Assembly (NCBI RefSeq): GCF_900105255.1
Contig: NZ_LT629763.1
Span: 2,418,001-2,482,000, forward strand
Source: Halopseudomonas sabulinigri
Lineage (GTDB): Bacteria > Pseudomonadota > Gammaproteobacteria > Pseudomonadales > Pseudomonadaceae
Direction: 5' to 3'
DNA: 64,000 nucleotides
Part shown: positions 26,769 through 36,309 of the stretch, one piece after another
Layout of the letters: every line of letters starts with the position of its first letter
Numbering within the stretch: position 1 is the first letter of the stretch
Made by a program: the position numbers and the translations under genes
The notes under the pieces: model-generated
The model's input: only the letters and a program-made list of their open reading frames with translations
Told to the model about the DNA's origin: nothing
The model's database searches: none

Positions 26769-27806
26769 ATGCACAAATCCGCCTCCAAATGGGCCCTGTT
26801 CGGGCTGCTGTTGTGCTTTGTGGTGGTGATTCTCGGCGCCTACACTCGCTTGGTGCATGCCGGCCTGGGCTGCCCCGACTGGCCCGGCTGCTACGGCTTT
26901 CTCAGCGTGCCGCAAAGTGACAGTGCGCTGGAAACGGCGCAGTTGCGTTTTCCCGATGATCCGGTTGAAGCCTTCAAGGCCTGGGCCGAGATGATCCACC
27001 GCTACGCGGCGGGTTTGCTCGGGCTGGTGATCCTTGGCCTGGCGCTGTTCAGCCTGCGCCAACGCCATCAGCCGGGGTACCCGGTGGCCTTGAGTCTTGG
27101 ACTGCTTGGTTTGGTTATCTGTCAGGCGTTGTTCGGCATGTGGACGGTTACCCTGAAACTCTGGCCACAGGTAGTCACCGCGCATCTGCTGGGCGGCTTT
27201 ACCACGCTCAGCCTGTTGCTACTGCTCACGTTGCGGCTGTCCGGACGCGTCCCGGCCGTGCCGCCCAGCCCACACAACACGCGCCTGCGCAAACTCGCCC
27301 GGCTTACCCTGCTGGTGGTGATAGGGCAGATCATGCTGGGCGGCTGGACCAGTACCAACTATGCCGCCGTCGCCTGCATCGACCTGCCCACCTGCCACGG
27401 CGAGTGGTGGCCGGAGATGGACTTTGCCACCGGCTTCAATCTGCTGCATCAACCCGTGGGGCCCAACTACCTGGGTGGAATGCTGGACGGCCCCGGCCGC
27501 ACGGCGATTCATTTCACCCACCGCCTCGGCGCCGTGCTGACCACCCTGGTGGTTTTGCTGCTGACCTGGCGCCTGTGGCGTAGCCGCCATCCGCGGCTGG
27601 CCATGCTGATTACCCTGACCCTGGCGCTGCAGGTCAGCCTGGGCATCACCAACGTGCTGGCGCATATCCCGCTGCCGGTGGCGGTGGCGCACAACGGCGT
27701 TGCCGCGCTGTTGCTGCTGGGCGTCATCAGCGTCAATTACCGCCTGCGCGCACCGGCCCGGGAACGCTTGCGCCTGCACAGTCGCTCGCTGGCGGGTTCG
27801 GTCTGA
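26769..27806 (+). CDS. ctaA: Heme A synthase (COX15/CtaA)
   Basis: A 345-residue protein with eight membrane segments in two four-helix halves. Hallmarks: GAYTRLVHAGLGCPDWPGCYG near the N-terminus, EMIHRYAAGLLGLVIL, GGWTSTNYAAVACIDLPTC in the middle, and IHFTHRLGAVLTTLVV. The histidines in these segments are the heme ligands. It oxidises the heme O methyl group to give heme A for subunit I. It starts 3 bases after the previous stop. Confidence 0.95.
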   Translation: MHKSASKWALFGLLLCFVVVILGAYTRLVHAGLGCPDWPGCYGFLSVPQSDSALETAQLRFPDDPVEAFKAWAEMIHRYAAGLLGLVILGLALFSLRQRHQPGYPVALSLGLLGLVICQALFGMWTVTLKLWPQVVTAHLLGGFTTLSLLLLLTLRLSGRVPAVPPSPHNTRLRKLARLTLLVVIGQIMLGGWTSTNYAAVACIDLPTCHGEWWPEMDFATGFNLLHQPVGPNYLGGMLDGPGRTAIHFTHRLGAVLTTLVVLLLTWRLWRSRHPRLAMLITLTLALQVSLGITNVLAHIPLPVAVAHNGVAALLLLGVISVNYRLRAPARERLRLHSRSLAGSV

Positions 27807-27867
27807 CTGACCCATACTCAAGGCACAACGATAACGGCGGGCCAGACCCGCTGAAGGGGGAACGACC

Positions 27868-28773
27868 ATGACCACCGTGACGCAAATGCTGACGGCCCGT
27901 GCCGGCTGGCGCGATTATCTGGAACTGACCAAACCCAAGGTCGTCGCGCTGATGATCATTACCTCGGCGATCGGCATGCTGCTGGCCAGCGACGGCGCTG
28001 TGCCCTGGAGCACGCTGCTGCTGGGCAACCTGGGCATTGCGCTCTGCGCCGGCTCGGCGGCGGCGGTCAACCATGTGGTCGATCGCCGCATCGATATTCA
28101 CATGGCCCGCACCCAGCGCCGCCCGCTGGCCCAGGGCCGGGTAAATCCGCTGAATGCGCTGCTGTTCGCCCTGGCCCTGGGCAGCATCGGCATGGCCATT
28201 CTGCTGCAGTGGGTCAACGCCATCACCGCCTGGCTGACGCTCGGCTCACTGCTGGGGTACGCCGTGGTCTATACCTCTTTCCTCAAGCGTGCCACACCGC
28301 AGAACATCGTGATTGGCGGGCTAGCCGGCGCCGCGCCGCCGCTGCTGGGCTGGACCGCCGTTACCGGTCAGGTGCAGGCCGAAGGTCTGCTGCTGGTGCT
28401 GATCATCTTTGCCTGGACGCCACCCCACTTCTGGGCGCTGGCGATCCACCGCAAGGCGGAATACGCCAAGGTAGACATCCCCATGCTGCCGGTGACGCAT
28501 GGCGAGCGCTACACCAAGCTGCATATTCTGCTGTATACCTTTATCCTGTTGGCCGTCAGCCTGCTGCCCTTTGTGATTCACATGAGCGGCGTGCTGTATC
28601 TGGTTGTCGCCACCGCGCTGGGCCTGCGTTTTATCGACTGGGCCTGGGCCCTGTGGCGCGACAGTCGCCCGCATGCGGCGATCAAGACCTTCAAATTTTC
28701 ACTGTGGTACCTGCTGTGGCTGTTTGTCGCCTTGCTGGTTGACCATTACGCGGGAGTAGCCGGATGGCTTTGA
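27868..28773 (+). CDS. cyoE: Heme O synthase (protoheme IX farnesyltransferase)
   Basis: A 301-residue UbiA-superfamily protein with about nine membrane helices. The first Asp-rich motif [20 protein letters not shown] and the second, [20 protein letters not shown], are the prenyl-diphosphate binding sites of CyoE/CtaB. It farnesylates heme B to heme O, the substrate of CtaA encoded just upstream. Its last 10 bases overlap the SCO gene. Confidence 0.95.
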   Translation: MTTVTQMLTARAGWRDYLELTKPKVVALMIITSAIGMLLASDGAVPWSTLLLGNLGIALCAGSAAAVNHVVDRRIDIHMARTQRRPLAQGRVNPLNALLFALALGSIGMAILLQWVNAITAWLTLGSLLGYAVVYTSFLKRATPQNIVIGGLAGAAPPLLGWTAVTGQVQAEGLLLVLIIFAWTPPHFWALAIHRKAEYAKVDIPMLPVTHGERYTKLHILLYTFILLAVSLLPFVIHMSGVLYLVVATALGLRFIDWAWALWRDSRPHAAIKTFKFSLWYLLWLFVALLVDHYAGVAGWL

Positions 28774-29396
28774 GTGGGGTGCAGAAGACCGTACTGATTT
28801 GTGCGGCCAGTGTGGCGCTGGTGTTGGGCGCAATTATTCACAAAGTCACCCGTCCGGTACCGATTGATCGCAACGCCCTGCAAAACGCCGGTATTTTTCT
28901 GTTTGATAGCCCGCGCTCGATTCCGTCAGTGAAGCTGCAGGCGGCCTCCGGCCAGCCCTGGACAACAGACGCACTGAAAGGTCAGTGGGATATGCTGTTT
29001 TTCGGCTACACCTTCTGCCCTGACATCTGCCCTACGACGCTCGCCGAGTTGCGCCAGCTGAGTGAGCAGCTGCCCGCCGAGACCCGCAACCAACTGCAGG
29101 TAACCCTAGTCAGCGTAGACCCCAACCGCGACACGCCAGAGCAATTGACGACCTACCTGGACTACTTCAACGCCGACTATGCCGGCGCGACCGGCGAGTC
29201 CGCCGAGCTGGCAAAACTGGCCAAGGCGCTGTCCATTGCCTATATCGAGCCCGATACCAGTAATGAGAACTATCTGGTCGATCACAGCGGTCAGGTGGTG
29301 CTGGTCAACCCGGCAGGCGAGTACGTGGGCTTTATTCGCCCGCCGCTGAAGAACGATCAGTTGGTCAACTGGCTGCCGCGGATCATGACGCCGTAA
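28764..29396 (+). CDS. SCO1/SenC family copper chaperone
   Basis: A 210-residue protein with an N-terminal membrane anchor ([17 protein letters not shown]) and a periplasmic thioredoxin-like domain. The copper motif is [17 protein letters not shown] (C85, C89), and a conserved His occurs in [15 protein letters not shown]. It delivers copper to the CuA site of subunit II. Last gene of the locus; it overlaps cyoE, indicating coupling. Confidence 0.93.
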   Translation: MALSGVQKTVLICAASVALVLGAIIHKVTRPVPIDRNALQNAGIFLFDSPRSIPSVKLQAASGQPWTTDALKGQWDMLFFGYTFCPDICPTTLAELRQLSEQLPAETRNQLQVTLVSVDPNRDTPEQLTTYLDYFNADYAGATGESAELAKLAKALSIAYIEPDTSNENYLVDHSGQVVLVNPAGEYVGFIRPPLKNDQLVNWLPRIMTP

Positions 29397-29423
29397 ACAT
29401 CGCAACGCAGGTGACCTCAGCGA

Positions 29424-30248
29424 CTAGCGTGCTGGCGAGCGAATCACCTTGCCGGCTTTGGCGCTCACCGCTTCAGCCTGGCCATCGCGTTGCGCGCCCG
29501 CCCGTGTGCGGCTGATCAGCCGTGGAATCAGGCGCCCTTCAGACAACCCGGCCCAGAACCGCAACGGCATATGCCCCTGCATCACCTTCGGATTGAGCCG
29601 CGCCGGGTTGTAGATACTGCTGTAGTAGGTCTGCCATAACGGGTCATCGTGATCCTTCACCGAGGCCGCAAGGGCCGCCCAGTCTGCCGGGCAGGGCTGG
29701 CGATAATGCAGCACCTGACCGTCGTACCACACGGCATCGCGTGACGACACAATCATCCAGCGCTGACGCCCCAGCCGCTCGGCAAAGTGCAGGCTGGCAC
29801 TGGCCAATACATCGTGCGCCGGCTCATGGGTGGCGACATAATCCAGCCCGCCCCGCCCCATAACCGGGTGGAAACGCACAAAAGCATGCAGGTGATGCGC
29901 CTCGCGGCTGACCGCCTTGATGCGCTTTTGCAGCTGGCTGCCGTCCGGATCACCGGCCAGCATCGCCGCGCGCTCGCCGTGCGCTACCCGCCAAAGCACG
30001 CGGTAGAGCAGGCCCCAACGCCCAGCCACGCGATACTGCGCCGCCAGCTCCAGGTCTTTCAACAGCGATGGCGGCACCCGCGGCGCGGCGCGCACAACAG
30101 GCTCGGCGAGCGGCGCCTCGTTGCCAAACAATTGGCCGTGCTCCTGGTCTTCCCAGATTACCGCGTGCGGCGGCACTGCCCGCAGCAACAACTGCCGGGC
30201 CTGCTCGCGCCAACGGGCGAACTCATTATTACAGTGCAGAATATGCAT
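29424..30248 (-). CDS. TIGR03915-type putative DNA metabolism protein (DUF4130)
   Basis: A 274-residue protein starting MHILHCNNEFARWREQARQL. It has the family core AVSREAHHLHAFVRFHP and PAHDVLASASLHFAERLGRQRWMIVSSRDAVWYDG. This family partners a radical-SAM protein and is fused to UDG-like domains elsewhere, hence the presumed role in repair of damaged bases; the reaction is unknown. The ATG at 30248 is chosen; a GTG at 30269 overlapping the upstream gene is possible. It is the second gene of an SOS-box-controlled pair. Confidence 0.85.
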   Translation of the reverse strand: MHILHCNNEFARWREQARQLLLRAVPPHAVIWEDQEHGQLFGNEAPLAEPVVRAAPRVPPSLLKDLELAAQYRVAGRWGLLYRVLWRVAHGERAAMLAGDPDGSQLQKRIKAVSREAHHLHAFVRFHPVMGRGGLDYVATHEPAHDVLASASLHFAERLGRQRWMIVSSRDAVWYDGQVLHYRQPCPADWAALAASVKDHDDPLWQTYYSSIYNPARLNPKVMQGHMPLRFWAGLSEGRLIPRLISRTRAGAQRDGQAEAVSAKAGKVIRSPAR

Positions 30249-30259
30249 GGCCTGTACGC

Positions 30260-31474
30260 TCACCCCCACAACGCCATCTGCGCCGGTTGATCACTCAGCT
30301 GCTGGCGCAGTGTGCTGGACTCCTGAGCGTCCTGACGCGGGCGATAGTCACTGGTCACGATGAAGGGTTTGGCCTTCTCGATCACACAGCGCAGCCGCAC
30401 CACATCGTCGTAACGTATTCGCTTTAATCGCCGCAGGCTGACGATACGCTCGGCCGAGCGAACGCCGATCCCCGGTACGCGCGCAATCAAATGCGGCTCG
30501 GCCAGATTCAGATCCAGTGGAAATAGCTCGCGATTGGCCAGCGCCCATGCCAGCTTGGGATCGATATCTAGCGGCAAATTGCCCTGCGCACCAATTAGCT
30601 CCTTGACCTTGAAACCATACCCGCGCAACAGAAAGTCCGCCTGATACAGCCGATGCTCGCGCAGCAGTGGCGGCGCTTGCATCGGTACCGAAGCAGGGCT
30701 GTTGGGAATCGGGCTGAAGGCAGAATAGTAAACCCGACGCAGCCGGTACGCCCCGTACAGCGTCTCGGCGGTATGCAGAATGCGGCTGTCGTCACTGGCA
30801 TCGGCCCCCACGATCATCTGGGTACTCTGGCCGCCCGGGGCAAATTTTGGCGCTCGCCGATCAGCACGCGACTCCTGCGAGGCCGTTTCAATAGTGCCCA
30901 TGGCGCCGGTGATGCTGCCGGCTTGCTTCTCCGGTGCCAGCCGAATCAGGCTATCGGGGCTGGGCAATTCGATGTTGACGCTCAAGCGATCGGCAAAGCG
31001 GCCCGCCTCGGCAATCAGCGCCGGGCTGGCCTCCGGGATGGTTTTCAGGTGAATGTAGCCGCGAAACTGGTGTTCCTCTCGCAGCACTTTCGCCACCCGA
31101 ATCAGTTGCTCCATGGTGTAATCCGGCGATTGAATGATGCCGGAGCTGAGAAACAGGCCGCTGACGTAATTGCGCTGATAGAAATCCAGCGTCAGCCTGA
31201 TCACTTCTTCTGGTGTAAAGCGCGCGCGTGGCACATCGCTGGAGCGACGATTCACGCAATACTGGCAGTCGTAGAGGCAAAAATTGGTCAGCAGAATTTT
31301 CAGCAGTGAGACACAACGGCCATCCGGCGTGTAGCTGTGGCAAATACCCATGCCGTTGGTCGCGCCTATACCCTCCTTGCCCCGGGAGCTGCGCTTGGGC
31401 GCGCCGCTGCTGGCGCAGGACGCGTCGTACTTGGCGGCATCCGCCAGGATGGTGAGTTTTTCAATCAACTCCAT
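30260..31474 (-). CDS. Radical SAM protein, putative DNA modification/repair (TIGR03916)
   Basis: A 404-residue radical-SAM enzyme starting MELIEKLTILADAAKYDASC. The [4Fe-4S] motif is C66-X3-C70-X2-C73 (NFCLYDCQYC). Family-typical sequences are GICHSYTPDGRCVSLLKILL and FLSSGIIQSPDYTMEQLI. The C-terminus has a helix-hairpin-helix-like DNA-binding segment (RVPGIGVRSAERIVSLRRLK). It is always associated with TIGR03915 proteins in my knowledge and is presumed to act on DNA. The start lies 22 bases from a LexA-type operator, so DNA-damage induction is likely. Confidence 0.9.
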   Translation of the reverse strand: MELIEKLTILADAAKYDASCASSGAPKRSSRGKEGIGATNGMGICHSYTPDGRCVSLLKILLTNFCLYDCQYCVNRRSSDVPRARFTPEEVIRLTLDFYQRNYVSGLFLSSGIIQSPDYTMEQLIRVAKVLREEHQFRGYIHLKTIPEASPALIAEAGRFADRLSVNIELPSPDSLIRLAPEKQAGSITGAMGTIETASQESRADRRAPKFAPGGQSTQMIVGADASDDSRILHTAETLYGAYRLRRVYYSAFSPIPNSPASVPMQAPPLLREHRLYQADFLLRGYGFKVKELIGAQGNLPLDIDPKLAWALANRELFPLDLNLAEPHLIARVPGIGVRSAERIVSLRRLKRIRYDDVVRLRCVIEKAKPFIVTSDYRPRQDAQESSTLRQQLSDQPAQMALWG

Positions 31475-31495
31475 AGCGCTTTACCGCCCTATATA

Positions 31496-31511
31496 CTGTA
31501 TATAAATACAG
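31496..31511 (-). promoter_or_regulatory. LexA operator (SOS box)
   Basis: CTGTATATAAATACAG fits the CTGT-N8-ACAG LexA consensus with an AT-only centre. It is 22 bases upstream of the radical-SAM ATG and overlaps the last two bases of the -10 element, so bound LexA would block initiation. Confidence 0.9.
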
Positions 31512-31538
31512 CATAAAGAAGAGCTGAAGCCTTCTCAA
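31510..31538 (-). promoter_or_regulatory. Sigma-70 type promoter of the SOS pair
   Basis: Reading leftward: -35 TTGAGA (31538-31533), 17-base spacer, -10 TATGCT (31515-31510). The -10 runs into the LexA operator. It lies in the 104-base gap after the PdeM gene, giving the pair its own promoter. Confidence 0.7.
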
Positions 31539-31578
31539 GCGCTAAGCCCCGCAGCGCGGCCTGCGCCGACCGCCGGCA

Positions 31579-32226
31579 CTAGCCCGGCACAGCAAACAAC
31601 TGGCCCTCCACGACCATGACTGCCTGAGCGCCGGGTTCGGACGCCACGTTCCAGCCACCGGTGAACGCACCGAAGGAAGGCAGCACAGTGACCTGCTCAC
31701 GCAGCCAGAATATCGGCGCACGCAGGCGGTCACCTGCCACCGTCAGTTGCATCGCCGGATGTACGTGGCCTGCCAACACATGCCTGCCGGGAACCGGCTC
31801 GGGCTCGTGACACAGGCGGAACGGGCCCAGATCAAGGTGTGTATGCCATTGAATACCGATATCTAGCCCCGCCGCGTGTCGGTCATGATTGCCGATGACC
31901 GCTTCAACGGATAACCCACTGTGTTCTGCCAGCCACGCAGGGAACTGCTGCAAAAACGGTTCGCCGGCAATCGGTCGGTGGTGCAGCACATCACCCAACA
32001 CGATCAGCCGCTGCGCGCCAAATTCCGCCACCAGCCGACTCAGGCGCTGCAGATCATCCCGGCTCTGCCCGCTGGGCACCGCCAGCCCGCGCCGGCGCAT
32101 CAGCGCGGCCTTGCCAAAATGGGTGTCGGCCACCAGCAAGGTGGCTTCGGCGGGATAAAACAGCGCTTTGTCTCCATGCAGCATTACCTCGGCGCCCGCC
32201 AGTATCCAGTCCAGCGTACGGCTCAT
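31579..32226 (-). CDS. pdeM: Ligase-associated DNA damage response metallophosphoesterase PdeM
   Basis: A 215-residue calcineurin-like phosphoesterase. Metal motifs in order: VADTHFGKAALMRRRG (DxH), VLGDVLHH (GD), VIGNHDRH (GNHD) and LAGHVHPA (GHxH). It belongs to the ligase-associated endonuclease family (TIGR04123). Its start overlaps the helicase stop as ATGA. Last gene of the four-gene ligase operon. Confidence 0.92.
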   Translation of the reverse strand: MSRTLDWILAGAEVMLHGDKALFYPAEATLLVADTHFGKAALMRRRGLAVPSGQSRDDLQRLSRLVAEFGAQRLIVLGDVLHHRPIAGEPFLQQFPAWLAEHSGLSVEAVIGNHDRHAAGLDIGIQWHTHLDLGPFRLCHEPEPVPGRHVLAGHVHPAMQLTVAGDRLRAPIFWLREQVTVLPSFGAFTGGWNVASEPGAQAVMVVEGQLFAVPG

Positions 32227-34712
32227 CGGCGTTTTCCCGTCTTGCGCTGGGCGTGTTGCTCCAGGCTGGCGATCATGCGTTGCACGCGGTCTTGCCAGCT
32301 TTCGGTCGTGATGCGATTGCGCTGGCGCTCCACCCAGAGCGGGAAGGCCAGCGGCGAAAAGCGCTCGAGCGGCATCTGCAACAGGGTTTGCCCCGCTGCG
32401 CGCTGCAACACCGCCTGCAAGCGCTGCAGCTCCAGCTGATCTTCCAGCACCTCGCGGCTGGCCTGCGCCAGCAGCCGGTGCTCGGGATCGTAGCGCTGCA
32501 GGGTGTCGTACAGCAGGCCGGTGGATGCCTGCAACTGGCGGTCACTCTTGCCGCGTCCCGGAAACCCCTGAAACACCAGGCCGCTGATACGCGCTATGTC
32601 GCGAAACTGGCGGCGCGCCAGCTCGCCGGCATTCAGCGCCGCCAGCACATCGTCCAGCAGGTTGTCCGGGCTCAGCAGCGTCCGCCAGTCCGCATCGTTC
32701 AGCTCCGGCAGACGGGTAGAGGTCAACAGCTCGAGCCCGTAATCGTTTACCGACAGCGAGAAGGTCGCCGGCACCCACTGACCCAGGCGCCAGGCCAGCA
32801 ACGCTGCCAGCCCCTCATGTGCCAGCCGCCCCGCAAAGGGGAAGAGAAACAGGTGTTCACCCTCCCGCGAGCGACAGCGCTCGATCAACAGCTGCGTGCG
32901 TCCCGGCAGCGCCGACTGCTGTTTCTGCAACTCCAGCACCGGCGCGATCGCTTGCACCTCTGCGTCGGCATACTCACCCGCCTGCACTTCTTCGAGTATC
33001 TCCAGCACGCTGTCGGCCAACTCGCTCGACAACGGCAAGCGCCCGCCATACCAGCGCGGCACGCGATGGCGCCGGGTCTTCGCTAGCCGCACATAGGCCA
33101 CCAGGTCGCGTACCTTGACCAGTTCCAGGGCGCGCCCGGAAAACAGAAAGACGTCGCCCGGCTTGAGGCGTGCGATGAAGGTTTCCTCGATACTGCCCAG
33201 ACTGCCACCCTTCATGAAACGCACGTGGATTTGTGCGTCGCTGGTAATGGTGCCGATAGACAGCCGGTGACGCCGCGCGATGCCGGTATCCTCCACGCTG
33301 TAACGGCCAGCCTGCGCCACTACGCGCTGAAACTGCGGGTAATGTTCCAGCACCGGGCCGCCCTGGGTAATAAACGTCAGGCACCAGTCGAACTGATCCC
33401 GCGTCAACGCGGCAAAGGCGTGCGTAGTGCGCACCTCATCAAAGGCCCGATCAGCGGTAAAGCCGGGGCCAGCGGCCAGCGTAACCAGATGCTGCACCAG
33501 GACATCCAGGCTCAGGCGCGGTGGCCGCCTGGCCTCAACCCGGCCAGCCGCCCAGGCGCGCCGCGCCGCAGCAATCTCGACCAGTTCAAACGCATGACTG
33601 GGCACGCAGAGAATTTCACTCGCCGCGCCCGGCTGATGACCCGAGCGGCCGGCACGCTGCATCAAACGCGCAACGCCTTTCGGGCTGCCCACCTGCACAA
33701 CCCGATCTACCGGCGAAAAATCCACGCCCAAATCCAGGCTGGAGGTACACACCACACAGCGAAAATCGCCCTGGCGCAGCCCCTCCTCGATGCGCTTGCG
33801 CACACCGCGATCAATCGAGCCATGATGCAATCCCAGCTCGGTCAGCCAATCGATCCGTGCCTTGAGAATCGCCTCGAACCAGAGTTCGGCCTGCGAGCGG
33901 GTATTGGTAAACAGCAGCGCAGATTGGCCCTGCTGCAGATACTCGAGCACGCCCTCGAGTTGCGACAGGCCAAGATGCCCAGCCCATGGAAAGCGCTCTA
34001 TGTTCTGTGGACACAGCCCACGAATCGTCAGCGGCTTTTCATCTGTTTCATTCGCTGCGGCAGTGATGCGCTCGCCGGGCGCTGCGCCTTCACCCAGCAA
34101 CACATCCATCGCCTCATCGAGATTGCCCAGCGTGGCGGACAAGCCCCACACCACCAGCGCCGGATTGCATGCGCGCAACCAGGCCAGACACAGCTGCAGC
34201 TGTACCCCGCGCTTGCTGCCCAGTAGCTCGTGCCACTCATCTACAATTACCGCCTCCAGCTGACGAAAGCTGTCTTCAGCATTGCGATAGGAGAGCAGCA
34301 CGGACAGACTTTCCGGGGTGGTCACCAAGGTCTCGGGCATTTTGCGCCGTTGCCGGGCACGGACGCTGGCGGAGGTGTCGCCGGTGCGGGTTTCGACCTT
34401 CCAGTCCAACCCCAGCGCACTGGCAGACTGCTGCAAGTGCCCGGCGGTATCGGCGGCCAGGGCGCGCAGCGGCGTAATCCACAGCACGCGCAAGCCGCCG
34501 CTGCGCGCTGGCTGTTCAAGCGCGCGGGAGACCGGCCCCAGCCAGGCTGCCAGCGTTTTGCCGGAGCCGGTAGAGGCATGAATCAAGCCACTGCGCCCGG
34601 CCCGGAAGGCCTGCCAGGCGCGCCGCTGAAAAGGCGCCGGCTGCCAGTTGTGCGCGGCAAACCATTGCTCAATTGCAGCCAGACCATCGACGCTTTGCGG
34701 TTCAGCCACCAT
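32223..34712 (-). CDS. Ligase-associated DEXH-box DNA helicase (Lhr-like)
   Basis: An 829-residue superfamily 2 helicase starting MVAEPQSVDGLAAIEQWFAA. Motif I is LIHASTGSGKTLAAWLG, motif II VIVDEWHELLGSKRG (DEWH), motif III WGLSATLGNLDEA, and motif VI MQRAGRSGHQPG. An Lhr-like C-terminal region follows. The start at 34712 overlaps the ligase stop by 11 bases and matches family length (TIGR04121). It presumably unwinds DNA for the nuclease and ligase partners. Confidence 0.92.
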   Translation of the reverse strand: MVAEPQSVDGLAAIEQWFAAHNWQPAPFQRRAWQAFRAGRSGLIHASTGSGKTLAAWLGPVSRALEQPARSGGLRVLWITPLRALAADTAGHLQQSASALGLDWKVETRTGDTSASVRARQRRKMPETLVTTPESLSVLLSYRNAEDSFRQLEAVIVDEWHELLGSKRGVQLQLCLAWLRACNPALVVWGLSATLGNLDEAMDVLLGEGAAPGERITAAANETDEKPLTIRGLCPQNIERFPWAGHLGLSQLEGVLEYLQQGQSALLFTNTRSQAELWFEAILKARIDWLTELGLHHGSIDRGVRKRIEEGLRQGDFRCVVCTSSLDLGVDFSPVDRVVQVGSPKGVARLMQRAGRSGHQPGAASEILCVPSHAFELVEIAAARRAWAAGRVEARRPPRLSLDVLVQHLVTLAAGPGFTADRAFDEVRTTHAFAALTRDQFDWCLTFITQGGPVLEHYPQFQRVVAQAGRYSVEDTGIARRHRLSIGTITSDAQIHVRFMKGGSLGSIEETFIARLKPGDVFLFSGRALELVKVRDLVAYVRLAKTRRHRVPRWYGGRLPLSSELADSVLEILEEVQAGEYADAEVQAIAPVLELQKQQSALPGRTQLLIERCRSREGEHLFLFPFAGRLAHEGLAALLAWRLGQWVPATFSLSVNDYGLELLTSTRLPELNDADWRTLLSPDNLLDDVLAALNAGELARRQFRDIARISGLVFQGFPGRGKSDRQLQASTGLLYDTLQRYDPEHRLLAQASREVLEDQLELQRLQAVLQRAAGQTLLQMPLERFSPLAFPLWVERQRNRITTESWQDRVQRMIASLEQHAQRKTGKRR

Positions 34713-36309
34713 ACAAGCGCAGCAGCTCCTTGACCTGCTCCAGGGTGTCGGCCTCGGCGACGGGCTTGTCCTGCCGCCAACGCAGGATGCGCGGGAAGCG
34801 CAGAGCAATGCCCGATTTGTGCCGGGGCGAAGGCTGGATACCTTCAAAGGCGATCTCCAAGACGTGTTCAGGCTTGAGGGAGCGCACCGGTCCGAACTTC
34901 TCTACCGTGTTGCGCCGGATCCAGTGGTCGAGCTTTTGAATTTCCTTGTCGGTGAGACCGGAGTAGGCCTTGGCGATGGGCACGTAGGTTTCGGTTTGTG
35001 CCTGACCGTCGCGCACTGCCAGGGTGTAATCGGTATACAGGTTGGCGCGCCGGCCGTGGCCGGGCTGGGCATACAGCAATACCGCATCAATGGTCAGCGG
35101 CTCGATCTTCCACTTCCACCAGTCACCGCGCAGGCGGCCGCTGCGGTAGGGGCTATCCAGGCGCTTCAGCATTAACCCTTCGACCATGCGCTCACGGCTG
35201 CCTTCACGCTGCGCTGCCAGCTGCGCCCAGTCGCTGGCCGCCACACGGGGGCTGAGGCGGATGGCTTGGTCGTCAGTGCTAGCCAGCAGTTGTTCCAGCA
35301 GGGCGCGACGCTCGCGCAGCGGCTTGTCGCGCCAATCTTGCTGCTGGTACTCGAGCACATCGTAGGCGAGGAAAATTACCGGTACTTCGCGCAGCATCTT
35401 GGGGCCAACGGTCTTGCGCTGAATGCGGCGCTGCATCTGCGAAAATGGCAGCACGTCGGTATCCCAGGCGAGAATTTCACCATCGAACACCACCTCCGGC
35501 AGCGCTGCGGCAGCCGCCTCCACCTCGGGAAAGCGGCCATTCATCGGTTCTTCTCCGCGCGACCAGACCCACACCCCGCCGGGCCGGGCAATCAACTGCG
35601 CGCGAATACCGTCCCACTTCCATTCCGCCAGCCACTCGTGCGGGTCGCCCAAGGTGTCAGGTTCGCCCTCCAGCGGCGAGGCGAGAAAAAACGGGTAGGG
35701 TTGGCCTTCGCTTTCCTCGCGTTGTTCGGCATCGAACAGCGCCGTATAAAAGTCGGCGGTGGGGTCGAACTCGCCAATCAGCCGCCGTGCGATCAAGGCG
35801 CGCGGGAGTTCCGTGAGCGCCGCCAGTGCGCGCTCGACCAGCCCCCGGGAGACCCCCACTCGCAGGCTCCCGGTCAACAATTTGTTGTAGAGAAAACAGG
35901 CAGGCCTCGGCAGGCTGCGCCAGTGCGCCATTACCTGTTCTCGCTGTTGCTGCTCATCCAGCCCGCGCAAACCCAGTACCGCCTGCTCGATCCACTCGGC
36001 CAGCGAGCCTGTTACCGCGGTGCGCTCGCGGTCGTCTTCCATCAGCAAGCTGATGGTTTCGGCCAGATCGCCAACATGCTGGTAGCTTTCTTCCACCAGC
36101 CAGTCGGGTAAACCGGTCGCCTCGGCCAGCCAGTCACGCAACTTGCGCGGGCCTATCAGGCGCCGCATCCGCCGACCCGCCAGCATGTATACCGCCCAGG
36201 CGGCATCGGCGGGCGGCGCGTTACGAAAATAGGCAACCAGCGCATCCAGTTTTACCTGGGTGCGGGTGGTGGCATCGAGTTCAGCGTAGAGGTCAGCGAA
36301 AGCCTGCAT
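34702..36309 (-). CDS. Ligase-associated ATP-dependent DNA ligase
   Basis: A 535-residue ligase. The N-terminal DNA-binding helical domain covers about residues 1-205. The nucleotidyltransferase domain has the AMP-accepting lysine K231 in EWKWDGIRAQLI, then FDGEILAWD and, towards the C-terminus, EGLMLKRLDSPYRSGRLRGDWWKWK. An OB-fold end follows. The start at 36309 shares a base with the exonuclease stop (TGATG-type junction). It belongs to the ligase-associated family TIGR04120, a replication-independent repair ligase. Confidence 0.93.
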   Translation of the reverse strand: MQAFADLYAELDATTRTQVKLDALVAYFRNAPPADAAWAVYMLAGRRMRRLIGPRKLRDWLAEATGLPDWLVEESYQHVGDLAETISLLMEDDRERTAVTGSLAEWIEQAVLGLRGLDEQQQREQVMAHWRSLPRPACFLYNKLLTGSLRVGVSRGLVERALAALTELPRALIARRLIGEFDPTADFYTALFDAEQREESEGQPYPFFLASPLEGEPDTLGDPHEWLAEWKWDGIRAQLIARPGGVWVWSRGEEPMNGRFPEVEAAAAALPEVVFDGEILAWDTDVLPFSQMQRRIQRKTVGPKMLREVPVIFLAYDVLEYQQQDWRDKPLRERRALLEQLLASTDDQAIRLSPRVAASDWAQLAAQREGSRERMVEGLMLKRLDSPYRSGRLRGDWWKWKIEPLTIDAVLLYAQPGHGRRANLYTDYTLAVRDGQAQTETYVPIAKAYSGLTDKEIQKLDHWIRRNTVEKFGPVRSLKPEHVLEIAFEGIQPSPRHKSGIALRFPRILRWRQDKPVAEADTLEQVKELLRLYGG

